DNA of 28,039 nt, taken from contig BFEA01001033.1 in assembly GCA_003427395.1 (NCBI GenBank), positions 95,569-123,607 of the forward strand. The letters are read 5' to 3'. This document shows positions 1-8,999 of this stretch, piece after piece. This stretch comes from Chara braunii. Lineage: Eukaryota; Streptophyta; Charophyceae; Charales; Characeae. The notes under the pieces were generated by a model. It was not told where the DNA came from, did no database searches, and worked only from the letters and a program-made list of their open reading frames with translations. Position 1 is the stretch's first letter. Each line of letters opens with the position of its first letter. The translations under genes and the position numbers were made by a program.

Positions 1-28
<28 letters not shown>
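1..28. repeat. Poly-A tract at window edge
   Basis: The window opens with 28 consecutive A residues. This could be the tail of a retroposed element whose body lies outside the window, or a simple homopolymer. No source can be assigned from what is visible. Confidence 0.9.
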
Positions 29-32
<4 letters not shown>

Positions 33-982
33 TGTTTTCCCTGTGAGGACCAGCCCGTTGGTTAGCAGCGAACGGGCGGGGTCATTTCACAAAGCCGAAC
101 TAGATTCAAGCTTAACAAGGTCTTCTTCCTGTTGGTCGCGCACGTACACTAAGCACAATAAGAATGTCAGGTACAGCGCAAACATTGGCAAGCCCAGCTT
201 CACAATGATAAAAATAGTCTTCATCAAAGGATACAAAAGCGACGCATGCCTGGATGCCACGACCAGTTTTCCCGAAGCGGCCCCACCAGCTCCAAGTCTT
301 GAAACGCTAAAGAATCGATAGGCCAGACTCCCTTTTGCGCGCATGTACTATATTCCACTTTATCATGGAAGTATCTACACATGACTTCCCGGCTGATTGT
401 CCGCACCTACACATTTGTCATTTGGTCCGATACTCGTCGGAGTTCCCAACATATGTCCAGTTTCGCGCCTACACATCATACATGACGCGTTCCTTTGTTT
501 CTCCCCCCCCCATGCGCGCCCGCACCTGGGCACCAAAAGTGCCGGGTTCTAGCGATTGTTAACAATTGCTGCCCGTTTTTAAACACGAACGGGCGCAACT
601 GTATACTGCCACAACGTTATGGGGGAACTAAGAAAAAAAAAAAAAAAAAAAAAAAAAATCTAAAAAAGAATCTAAAAAATAAAAGAAAAAAACGGACTAA
701 CATGCAAAACGGTCGCCCGTTCAGAACCGACACCTCTAAGTGCAGTGGGGACTTAAGTGCCCCAGTCACTTCTGTTGGCGCCATGTGGCACTTCGATTTC
801 TGTTTTTTTTTTGTTTTTTTTTTTCCATTGACCTAACCAAGTGTCACGTCGTCATCTCCAAGTTTATAGCCACGAGCAATTTAAATACAGACTTTAGTTC
901 GAATCCAAATGGATTCGAAAAAAAATCTCCTTTTTTTTTCCGGTTTATGCATGTCGTCCTCACGCAGGGGTCATGTTAGCCC
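29..982. other. Non-coding stretch with A and T tracts
   Basis: No convincing gene is seen. The stretch holds a 26-base A tract (633-658) followed by an A-rich run, and several T tracts around 802-830 and 920-940. The short open frames overlap on both strands and show no recognisable domain or coding-like composition. Confidence 0.6.
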
Positions 983-1044
983 CACGCGGCTGATCATAGC
1001 CGCGTGATCTCATCGATCGCGCGACCGAAATCGGTCGCGCTTTT
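983..1044 (+). other. Two back-to-back perfect GC-rich hairpins with a T tail
   Basis: Hairpin 1 (983-1006) pairs CACGCGGCT with AGCCGCGTG around a GATCAT loop. Hairpin 2 (1019-1040) pairs GCGCGACCGA with TCGGTCGCGC around an AA loop and is followed by TTTT. Both stems are perfect and 12 bases separate them. The second resembles an intrinsic terminator, but the surroundings are eukaryotic, so a terminator role is not claimed. No Helitron-type CTRR end follows it closely. Confidence 0.7.
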
Positions 1045-1047
1045 GTA

Positions 1048-1140
1048 ATGGCCAACTCCAAAAGGAGCTAGCCCAGATAGGGCACTGTCGGATTCGTTCC
1101 CTGCAGTGTTTACCTACTGGGTTAGCTCCTATCACGACAG
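1048..1140 (-). repeat. tRNA-like SINE remnant with inverted ggagctagccc motif
   Basis: On the minus strand TAACCCAGTAGG (about 1106-1117) matches the pol III A-box consensus TRGCNNAGYNGG at all but one position. A weak B-box-like GGAACGAATCC lies near 1087-1097. The region starts with a hairpin pairing an aactcc arm with ggagct around AAAA. Its motif GGAGCTAGCCCAG recurs in inverse orientation at 27975-28012. It is probably a decayed tRNA-derived SINE; the A-to-B spacing is too short for an intact tRNA. Confidence 0.35.
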
Positions 1141-1445
1141 TAATAGGAACAACTCTCCTATAAGAAGAGATGGCCCAGTCGCCAAGTTGCTCCCATGTAG
1201 CCTAGCAACTTTGAGGTCTGGCCTACCGGCAGGCCAATCCCCACCCCCTTTTTCACTTGGCGGGGCATCGAGCCTTCATGCTAGGTACCCTGCCTTTGCC
1301 ATCGTGTTGTCGGCATACGCTCGACCTGATCGAAATACAAAGGTCGGCCTGTGGCTTTAACGGGGCCGCACTTTTTACGCACGGAGGTCTCAATTAGCCT
1401 TATAGGTTCAGAATCGCGCGACTGATTTAAGTAGAATACGTATAA

Positions 1446-1448
<3 letters not shown>
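1141..1448. other. Non-coding stretch
   Basis: Nothing recognisable apart from short palindromic words and a mildly GC-rich centre. The open frames on the two strands overlap and have no identifiable domains. Confidence 0.5.

Positions 1449-1501
<53 letters not shown>
1449..1501. repeat. (TA)n microsatellite
   Basis: About 26 uninterrupted TA dinucleotides. Confidence 0.98.
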
Positions 1502-1505
<4 letters not shown>

Positions 1506-1964
1506 ATCGTACATCCGTGTGGCCTTACCAAACATGGGGAGTGACAGGTTCTGCCGCCGATCCTTGCCGCCATTCCAGATGCCGCAAGCGTCAGGTCTTA
1601 GGTCGAGTTTGAATGAACTTCTGGCAAATAACCCATCTCATCAAGTTATGAAGCCCGGATAACCCTTTACTAAGTTGGACATCATCCGATACTTAAAAAC
1701 ACCTGGCAGATACCCTTGTCAAAATATGAAATTAGTATAAAAACCCCGATCACGAAGGCCTAGAAAGTCAGTTGAGTGGGACAAGTGAACGACACGCACA
1801 TGAATTAACATTTATTTTCAATTCGTCAAGGCATCCAGACTTTGATCAAATTAGTATAGGTATCGGTTGTATGACCGTAGCAATTGAAAAGTGGAGGATG
1901 TTGAGTCGCATAAAAATAATTTGTTAGTGAGCCGACCATTTATAGTTATATTTTCATAGTAGCA
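1502..1964. other. Non-coding AT-rich stretch
   Basis: No gene, RNA or named repeat recognised. No open frame of note. Confidence 0.5.
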
Positions 1965-2242
1965 GGGCTCGAACCGCGAAAGTGCAGTAAGATGTCAACT
2001 CAACTCAACTTTGTAGTGAAAAAAAGTTAATCTAACGATTAGATAAATTTGATTCCTCAACCTGCAGCATAGTAAACAACGCCTAACCCCATTGGGCTAA
2101 CTCCTACTATAGCCAAAAGAAGAGCAACTTAGCTATAAGTATAGCTACATAGCATAACAAATAAGATTTAATACGGGGCGGAGGCCCTGTGATAGTGGTA
2201 GGCCTCGAACCAACACCCTTCAAAGTGGAAGTAGTTAAGTTA
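1965..2242 (-). repeat. Three adjacent tRNA-like (SINE head) remnants
   Basis: All are on the minus strand. Two B boxes are exact: GGTTCGAGCCC (1965-1975) and GGTTCGAGGCC (2201-2211). Between them TAGCCCAATGGG (2088-2099) is an A box with one mismatch, and a weak B-like word lies at 2051-2062. The 2201 B box is preceded in its own direction by TAACTTAACTAC (2231-2242), which differs from an A box mainly by G-to-A changes. Three tRNA-like promoter pairs in under 300 bases suggest nested or tandem tRNA-derived SINEs. No intact cloverleaf can be drawn. Confidence 0.4.
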
Positions 2243-2721
2243 GATTTGTTATTTGCTCCTGTCTCGACAGGTGTTAATCTATGAAAGCAAATAATTCGAT
2301 TTTGTTTGTTATACTTTTTTTTTCATCTTATTTATTTTTGGTTAATTCCTCTTTATTTGTAATATTCTCAATTTTATCTTAATGAATAATGTCGTTATGG
2401 CTAGCTGGATGCATTAGCAACGAAGATTTCCGTACTAAAGTCGCAGATAGAAAAAATCTCTTAAATCCTGACTTGCTCGCACGATGCTTGGCACGTGCGA
2501 GAGGAGGTGGTTAATGCGAAAACCGAGCATTTTGCCAATAATTACACCTCCCATTTATTTTCTCACCCCCATCGAGTAACAACTGTGGTTATGGTTCACG
2601 CTCTCCCCTACACCACACACAACCCACACACATGCACACTTGTGACGGTCAAAGACCCTACCTACACCGAAGGGGGGAGCAAGCCAACTATCTTAATTGG
2701 TTGGCACGGAGAGTGCCGCAG
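2243..2721. other. Non-coding AT-rich stretch
   Basis: T-rich DNA (2300-2390) followed by a C/A-rich tract with CACACAC words near 2610-2640. The small open frame at 2495-2782 has no recognisable domain and runs into the tRNA-like sequence, so it is not called. Confidence 0.5.
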
Positions 2722-2793
2722 GTGGTCAGTTAGGATTGAACCCACGACCTCCAGAATGTCACTTGCTTGCCCAACCGACTGAGGTAGACCGCT
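2722..2793 (-). repeat. tRNA-like sequence (SINE head or tRNA pseudogene)
   Basis: The minus strand has an A box TACCTCAGTCGG (11 of 12 to TRGCNNAGYNGG, 2775-2786) and a B box GGTTCAATCC (2733-2742). They start 44 bases apart, as positions 8 and 52 of a tRNA do. Counting from these, the anticodon loop reads GTGACAT, with the conserved T at position 33. The 3' acceptor strand TGACCAC is partly complementary to GCGGTCT, offset by one base. The anticodon stem and part of the acceptor stem are broken, so this is a pseudo-tRNA or SINE head, not a working tRNA. Confidence 0.55.
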
Positions 2794-4050
2794 TGCTCAC
2801 ATGAGGGTTTAACCCCCTGTCCTCTATTTTATTTTTTGTATGATTTAGTTTTGTTGTTGAGTCGTGCCACCAAAGAGTAAACACCAATTAAATTTTATTG
2901 GTAGATTTATTACTATTATTATTATTATTATTATTATTGAAGTTATTTCGTTTTCTTTTTGCATGGCTCAAATTTAAATGTTTGAACTTACCTCGATGAA
3001 TACTCCGCATTTCATAGGACGGATTCATCCAAGATAAAGTGAGAGATGTCAGCTTGTCGCGGTTAACACTCAGTCGCTGCCATAAGCGGGAAGCTAAGGC
3101 CATTAGGGGATGCCACGATCGGGCGCGTGTGCTTTGCAGCTTTAGAGAGCAAAGGGGAAACTCTTACGAGGCAACAGAGACACTCACCTGGTTTGCGCGG
3201 TGTCGGGGCGAATACCCTTACAAGGGTATCCGCCCTGGTTTTCGCAAGTGACAGAAGGTAAGGCTTGCTCAGAATCTGAGTACACTGTGCGAAGTTGCGG
3301 TTGTGTTGATTCGCGTTGACTGAATGGTCGACGGGGAGGGAAGAGCATGTGGGCGCGCAGTTTTGAGGCGCGTGTGATGAATTTTTCTTTTGATATCATA
3401 GGGTCGGCATTTCCGCCGGCAAAGAGTTTTGGGTTTGATTAAAACTAGGAAAGGTTGTTCCTCATGGCGAACTGACCATGGCGCACCTGCATTCATACGA
3501 CATGCGCCGTCGGAAGAGGGTAGCTAGGGGGCGGCACACTTGTGCTGCATAGGCGACGGTAGCAAACAGGAAAATTTTACCCCGTCATACGGCAAGGGCC
3601 GGTGCGTAGGAACCATGGACGCAAGCAGTGGCCTCCGCGCGGCATTATGGGGGCCACAGGCGTGACATGCCGAACAAAATCCGGGCCTAACCGCCAGTGC
3701 GTGCATACAGGGCCGTGGGGTTGAGTGGGGGATTATGCAGCGGCCTTAGTACTGCTGCTGCAGGCCCAGGCTGGCTGCGACTACCGTTCATATCCGGGGC
3801 CGCGCGCACCCAATCCAAGCTGGGGCTTAGCCCTATTGGTTACGGTGCCAGACTCTCACCAGGTGGATTTCGGGGTCGAGGCCAGCAGCCAGCAGCGGAG
3901 GCTTGCGTTGGAGTGAGCTGTGGGGTTGAGGGTCCTGTGGGGCTATCCCCCTTGGCTTTTCAAGGGGGACTTCCGACCGCGGGCCCATAGGAAAGGACCA
4001 AGCACCAATGGTCCTCCTCCCCCAGCCGCTTTCTCCTTTATTATTTAAAG
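2794..4050. other. Non-coding stretch with TTA microsatellite
   Basis: Holds an (ATT)n microsatellite at about 2911-2938 and a long hairpin (listed separately). It is GC-rich from 3500 to 3990. The open frame at 3697-3990 is glycine/proline-rich without any known domain. I cannot support a gene here. Confidence 0.5.
3206..3235. other. Long hairpin, 14-bp stem
   Basis: GGGCGAATACCCTT pairs with AAGGGTATCCGCCC around a two-base loop (AC), with 13 of 14 positions complementary and the exception an A opposite C. The near-zero loop makes it an almost perfect palindrome. Confidence 0.8.
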
Positions 4051-4073
4051 TTTTTTTTTTTTTTTTTTTTTTT
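4051..4073. repeat. Poly-T tract
   Basis: A run of 23 T residues, possibly the tail of a minus-strand retroposed copy, although no body is recognised next to it. Confidence 0.95.
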
Positions 4074-4415
4074 CAATTGAATGGTTCATTTCATTTCAGA
4101 ATATCGAAGAGGCTGGGGTCCTCACAATTCTACCCGGAGATACGGGGCCATTGCCCAGCTTCGGCTAATGCTGGAGAGCGGGTCCAGCGTCCCTTCAACT
4201 ATTCCTTCGCACAACCCTACCTGCGATCTCCTCATCAAGCAAGAGGTCAGTTATTCTCCTATAGACTCCAGACATTGTTTCAAACCAGCTGATCCTAGAA
4301 AATCTCCCATGCATCAATTCTACTAAGTACTATGAGGAGGTTGCTAGTGTTGTTAACTTCAACACTTTGCCCCGGCGAGCCAGGATGAGTGAATGATACC
4401 CCTTCCTCCCATCCC

Positions 4416-4862
4416 AGTCGTACTCAACCACCTGCTGCTCTTCGTCCAGTGTACATTCTCACACTCTATTAGCATGCTCTTCGTAACTGCTGAAGCAATT
4501 AGTGTTGGACACAAACCAGTTGAAACTAACTCCCTTTCATACCTGGCCACACAGCTGTTCATCGCAAGGCGCCTACCCAAAGGTAGAAGCAGGAAAGCAT
4601 TTCAAGCTAGTTAGTCGGCGGGATGGAATCTATCCGACACTGGTACAAGAAACTTGAAGGCATCCAACCCTAAAAGGCTACTGGTCGTCTCTTTTCAGTG
4701 TTTGTCAGGTTGAAGACAAGTTGCTGTTCCTCAACCAGTGTACACACCCTCACACTGTGTCAGCAAAACTCTTTCCAATCTGTTCAGGGTTCTCCAAGCT
4801 AGCATACCATAAGGACCTACCAAAGGAAAGGAATGCCCAATCATTCCAGGCTAGTNAGTAAG
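4416..4862. repeat. Diverged tandem duplication
   Basis: The segments 4416-4615 and about 4718-4862 share an ordered set of words: CCAGTGTACA, CTCACACT, CCTACC with CAAAGG, and GCTAG followed by TAGTNAGTA-type ends. The order is conserved but the spacing is not. This suggests an old direct duplication of about 300 bases. An ambiguous base lies at 4856. No coding function is seen. Confidence 0.45.
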
Positions 4863-5128
4863 AAACCCTTGTTCTACCCTGTAGCCGCTGNAAAACTTCC
4901 AATCTTCGACAATGCATGCCCACAGCCTGTCTTTCCAGCATTATCCAGCTCAAGGGAGGAATCCAAGTCACCTCTTTGAATGGGCTGAAAGCAGTACCAA
5001 AACTCATTCGAGAAACTTCACACTTCGCGTAGAAAACCAAGCAGCATGCTCGTCCCATGAGCAAAATGCCAAGGGACATGCATCCACGTGGATCGTAGGT
5101 CACTTCTTCTCCATTCAGCAATAAGGAT

Positions 5129-5163
5129 CTCTAGGTTTTAATTGTAAGTACCGGAACCTAGAG
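5129..5163. other. Perfect 9-bp hairpin upstream of the U6-like sequence
   Basis: CTCTAGGTT pairs perfectly with AACCTAGAG around a 17-base loop. It ends 46 bases before the U6-like sequence. It is not a known U6 promoter element. Confidence 0.6.
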
Positions 5164-5209
5164 TGGAGACCAGCGGCCTAGTTCATCCACGAACTATGGC
5201 CAGGGTGCA

Positions 5210-5292
5210 GTCCTTCGGGACATCCGTTAAAATTGGACTGATACAGAGAAGATTAGCAAGGCCCCTGCGCATGGATAATCTGCATAAAGACC
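5210..5292 (+). ncRNA. U6: U6 snRNA-like sequence (probable pseudogene)
   Basis: U6 is the spliceosomal RNA that pairs with the 5' splice site and carries the catalytic metal site. Present here are a 5' stem GTCCTTCGGGAC, the adjoining ACATCCG and AAAATTGGA, the invariant ACAGAGA box (about 5243-5249), the AGC triad and the GGCCCCTGCGC strand. The 5' stem is the plant/algal type, not the animal type. After GGAT the sequence diverges, so the 3' half of the internal stem-loop and the tail are not conserved. There is no T-rich terminator. No TATA box about 30 bases upstream and no plant USE (TCCCACATCG) is seen. Homology is clear; a working gene is unlikely. Confidence 0.8.
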
Positions 5293-6449
5293 GGGAGCAG
5301 TCTGCCAATTCGGTCCTTACGGTAGCGGGTGGTGGCTGCCGTTGGGGCGTGCTCCCGGCCAAAGTTGGTTGTCACAGCGCTGCGCTTGGGGGGCCGTAGG
5401 TAGTGAACGAGGAAGGGGGCTAGTTGCCCTTCTGCGTTGTGTACAGGCGGGGCAGGAAGAACGCTGTGAAGAGGAGAAGGCAACGGAGCGATGGACGAGG
5501 GCAGCACAGCGCTGAGTACCACCGAGCCAATTGACGTGTAGCGGGGCACCCGGCAGGGAGTGAACCTGAACAACTCACCCGCCAAGTGCATGCACAGAAG
5601 AGGGGGCGGAGATGAGCGAGGCAAGGCGGTCGACGGACACCGAGACTGTGTAGGGAGGACAGACTGTACCTGGACGGGGGTGAGCCCGAGGTGCACTCGG
5701 AGGGAACGGTGGTGGCAAGTGGGTAAGCGGGGTGCAGCGAGGAGGTGAGGTAGGAGAGGGGAACAAGGTGGGGAGGAGAGAGACAAGGAAGTGGAGAACG
5801 AGGGTTGGAGCAGAGGGCTGACGGAGGGGCGAAGCCAGTAAGAGGCCGACGAATCTGGACAGGCCTTCTCGTCGGGTGCATGCGCAAAAGTAAAAAAAAA
5901 CGCAGCAGTGACGAACGCACAGCGATGGCGGAAGTGAAGAACATGTAGTCGGCCGTTCCATAATGAAAACTGGCGGGGCCGCCTCCGACTACTGGTACTT
6001 GCAGTGATGGGGCAAACGGGGAGAAGGTACTTTGCCATGTCTTGGTGAAAAGTTCACTCCCCTGCGATTGCCTTAGTAGGTACGGGGGTATAACACTTAC
6101 CCCTACAGCAGACCAACAACGTGGAGGCGAGCTCGACTGCTGATGTAAGTGTTTATTATCATTGTTGCGCACGCCAGACAAGGAGCAGGGGAGGGGTTCG
6201 TAGCAACTACCTGGTAGGGCTGCAGGAGTGAGTGCAACCCACGAAGTAGAAGCGGGAGGCCGTGTTCGGTCGAATGGCAGATAGCTGGCNGGGCAGGCGG
6301 AGTGCACCCACACACAGATAGAGGAAGCAAAGGAGCACTTGCCTTGCGCTGTATGCGGTCATGTACTAGGGGAGGATTCATTCCGAACTTGCTCACCTGC
6401 GGCTGGGGCAGCGAGAAACAGCAGCCAAGGTTAAGACTTACCTGTTGGC
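5293..6449. other. Purine-rich low-complexity stretch; long minus-strand frames not called
   Basis: From about 5400 to 5900 the plus strand is G/A-rich, so the minus strand has few stop codons and gives overlapping frames of up to 297 codons (5253-6396) in more than one phase. Their translations are rich in Ser, Pro and Leu, contain no recognisable domain and compete with one another. I treat them as artefacts of composition. An ambiguous base lies at 6290. Confidence 0.6.
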
Positions 6450-6960
6450 CGCTAGGATGCTCGCTCTTCGAAGGAAGGTAGTTGTCGTCTGAGGGATGAG
6501 CTTCGTTCTGTGCTGATTTCCCCGGTATGAGCTGCTACTGGCTGTGAGTGTGCAAGAGCACGCTACTGATTGCTGAGCTCGGACTGTTGCCGGTGGTGAA
6601 CTGGGCGATTATGGGTTGCTAACCGTCCGCGGTAGCCGGAGTCTGGACTACTGCTACGGCATACGATAGTTGACGTTGCGTTGCGCTGAGTTGTGCATTG
6701 CTGCTAGGATTAATGCTGGCTGCTACTACTGGCAGGTGCCGTTGTCGCTGTTGGTCGCCGCTGGGTGCCTGCTGCTGCGTCTACGGACTGTGGGCGGACT
6801 GCTGCTGCTGGCAGCTGCTGCTGTGGCTGTGGACCGCCACTAGGTGTTGGCGCTGCGGTTATGGACCGTTACCGGCTGCTGTGCGGCCGCGATTAGGCTG
6901 GGGAAAGGCGTCGAGACTTAGGGGGGCAATCAGGCCGGACCGGTAGGGGGTTGGTGCTGC
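6450..6960. repeat. Degenerate CTG-rich low-complexity DNA
   Basis: Dense CTG and GCTGCTG words, strongest at 6700-6890, with irregular spacing and phase. This looks like a decayed trinucleotide-based repeat. The Cys/Trp-rich open frame at 6698-6946 follows from the repeat and is not called. Confidence 0.6.
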
Positions 6961-7176
6961 GATTTGGGAATTCGTCAGGAGGGGGTTACTTCGGCAGTTT
7001 GACTTCGTTAACCAAGCTGACAGTTGGCTGCCATTGCGGGGCCCTCAGGCGGACCAAGATAACAAGACCCCCTCACGCAAGTCTGAGTGCACCCCTCTGA
7101 GAGTCTCTATATTTTCTCTATCTGCCTTTCTCACTCCAAGTCTAGTCAATTGGTTACGAGGGGAAGGCGGCAGGCG

Positions 7177-7238
7177 GGATTGCAACCCGTAGGTCCGCGT
7201 CAGGACTTTGTGGGGAGTCCTCCCACCGATTGTGGAAG
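7177..7238 (-). repeat. Weak tRNA-like fold
   Basis: The minus strand shows a T-arm-like CGGG-TTGCAAT-CCCG with a 7-base loop (7176-7190), a perfect AGGACT/AGTCCT stem in the anticodon-arm position (7202-7221) and a D-arm-like CTTCC/GGGAG pair. The T loop has GC where TTCGAAT is expected, and the anticodon loop lacks T33. It may be a decayed SINE head or coincidence. Confidence 0.25.
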
Positions 7239-7536
7239 CTCTGCCGGAACCTAGGTGAGGTTCTGGAGGCAGGGAACCATCAGGTAATCTCTTTCTACCT
7301 GTATACCCCACTACACCCAGGTTTGCATATCCCCCTATAGTTTGATTGACGTATGCGTGCTTGACCCTATGGTTTTCGTTTTCTATTCAGGGCTTAACCA
7401 GACAAAGTAAAAGAACGCATGTATAAAGCCAAGTTTCGACTTCTTTGTCTGATTGAGGCAGATTGTGGGATTGCATCTGGGGGAAAGGTGGGAGAAAGGC
7501 TGTATTGTATGAGGTTTGACTGGGTCAACGAAAGGT

Positions 7537-8260
7537 TGGGCCAGTTCCATAAGTCTGGGAAGGCTCAGTGATGTGTTTTATTTTGTATTGCCTGGAGAAT
7601 CAGACATGTTTCATAAGTTTGGGTGGTCTGGTTGCTCTAACTTGTGAGGGTTGAATGTGATTGCTTTTTCGGGCGCTAGTCAAATCCATAAGTTTGGGAA
7701 GTCTGGCGGCCTTGTTTATTCGGGCGGTTTTACATTTTCTTTGGTTTTTGAACGAAGAGGTGAACATGTCTCATAAGTTTGGGTGGTTCTACCTCTTCCT
7801 GCTTTGGTCTAAGATAAATAAACCAGGCTGAGGACCAAGACATGTTCCATAAGTTTGGGGTGGTCTTGGTCCAATGCCTCGCACATGCTGGAACCAAAAG
7901 GCTATAACCTTGATATACTTTACTATTATACTATCTATGAACAGGCTAGTCAGGCAGGGTTCCATAAGTTTGGGTGGCCTGACTATAGCTTAGCACCAAC
8001 TGAAGGGAGTATTTAACTAAGAATAAACTTGTGGTACGAAGGGGCAGGCTGAGTCTTGAGCTGAAGATGATCGGCTCAGCTATATGCTACCTCAAAAGAC
8101 TAAGTACAGACAATTATATAAACCTTGGATACTTAAACAGTTCAAGGCGGCTAGGGTGGCCTAGTCATATGCCCAAAGAAGAGAAAAGTTGTTATGCCCT
8201 GTGTTTGTGTATACTTCCTGACTGGGTTAGACATGTTCCATAAGTTTGGGTGGTCTAGCC
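7537..8260 (+). repeat. Hairpin array A: seven stem-loops with a conserved TAAGTT loop
   Basis: Seven imperfect repeats lie at 7537-7567, 7598-7633, 7674-7708, 7754-7798, 7832-7872, 7947-7985 and 8225-8260. Each has an inner stem CCA/TGG (TCA/TGG in two) around the hexaloop TAAGTT (TAAGTC in the first), then a partly conserved internal loop (often ATGTT opposite GTG), then an outer stem whose sequence differs from unit to unit. Examples: GGACCAAGAC/GTCTTGGTCC is 10 bp and perfect, TAGTCAGGC/GCCTGACTA is 9 bp and perfect, and 7754-7798 has 12 bp with one bulged T. The array abuts the downstream end of the minus-strand gypsy element. The family is not one I recognise. Strand assignment is arbitrary. 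Confidence 0.85.
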
Positions 8261-8519
8261 TTAGGCCCTAGGTAAGCTGGGTATAAGGGATAAATCATTG
8301 AAAGACTACTAACTATTGGTTGCTAAAGTAACTTGGGGATGGTGAGAGAGCGCATGTCTGTGGTTTGGCCTGCATGTGACTGAGTGATGCCACTTCTTAG
8401 TCTGAACTTGGATTTGATAGGTAGTTGCTGTAGTTGCTCGCCACGTGCTAGAGCTATAGGAGTTAGAGTCATTTCCTGCATTTTCTGGGCTCGTTTTTTT
8501 ACTTAGACCCATTTCTGGA

Positions 8520-8810
8520 GTTCTGGGATCCTTTATTTATACTTGGTCTTGTATAAATCTTGGTAAACCACTTTCTCTATGGGAAGCGCTGCTGAAATTT
8601 CTACAAAATCAAGGAGTTAGTCAAAACTTTGACTCTTTTAGGATCCAGACTTGATGACTTCTTTGACTTAGTAAGAATCCGAGGAGCCTCCTTTCCTAAA
8701 GGAGGTGCTGCCCAAATTTTTACTAATTCAGGGAGTTAGCCAAAATTGGGCCCGGAAGGGTCAAAGTCATTGTCAGGTCCCAAAACTTGGCCTTGTATAA
8801 GTCTTGGACT
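8520..8810 (+). repeat. 120-bp tandem units next to array A
   Basis: A word like GGAAGCGCTGCTGAAATTTC followed by a GGAGTTAG core begins near 8581 and again near 8701. A leader like CTTGTATAAATCTTGG occurs near 8548 and 8790. The spacing is about 120 bases. The same units recur at 24600-24960 beside array B. The last leader overlaps the 3' end of the gypsy reading frame, so the repeat and the retroelement share a boundary here. Confidence 0.75.
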
Positions 8811-8999
8811 AGACGAACTCCTCGTGACCGTCCACCATGATTGGTGGATGGACGCTCATAAGGACGTCCGGCGAAGCGCTGGGATGGTTTCCGATATGGG
8901 CGCAGCAAGGAGACGTGGTAAACATCGTGTACGCGAGCCTGTCGAAGGTAATCATGTAGCTTCACACGGAAGCTGACCGGACTAGCGGCAACCGACGGT
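8723..8999 (-). pseudogene. Integrase C-terminal tail
   Basis: In a shifted frame, FRVKLHDYLRQARVHDVYHV and the following SLLRPYRKP match the conserved C-terminal block of gypsy integrases (usually HPVFHVSLLKPY). What follows is unlike a chromodomain I can identify and is encoded partly by the 120-bp repeat, so the original 3' end of pol is uncertain. Confidence 0.6.

Noticed and set aside
1019-1060. Helitron 3' end
   Set aside because: The GC-rich hairpin fits, but no CTRR end follows within the usual dozen bases.
3697-3990. Gly/Pro-rich open frame of 97 codons
   Set aside because: No recognisable domain, GC-rich composition alone explains it, and a second overlapping frame is also open.
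5253-6396. Long overlapping minus-strand open frames (up to 297 codons)
   Set aside because: They arise in more than one phase from purine-rich plus-strand DNA with few stops, are Ser/Pro/Leu-rich, contain an ambiguous base and show no domain.
7537-8260. CRISPR array reading of the regularly spaced motif
   Set aside because: The constant part is short and is the loop of a hairpin, spacing is irregular, intervening DNA is homologous between two loci, and the context is eukaryotic.
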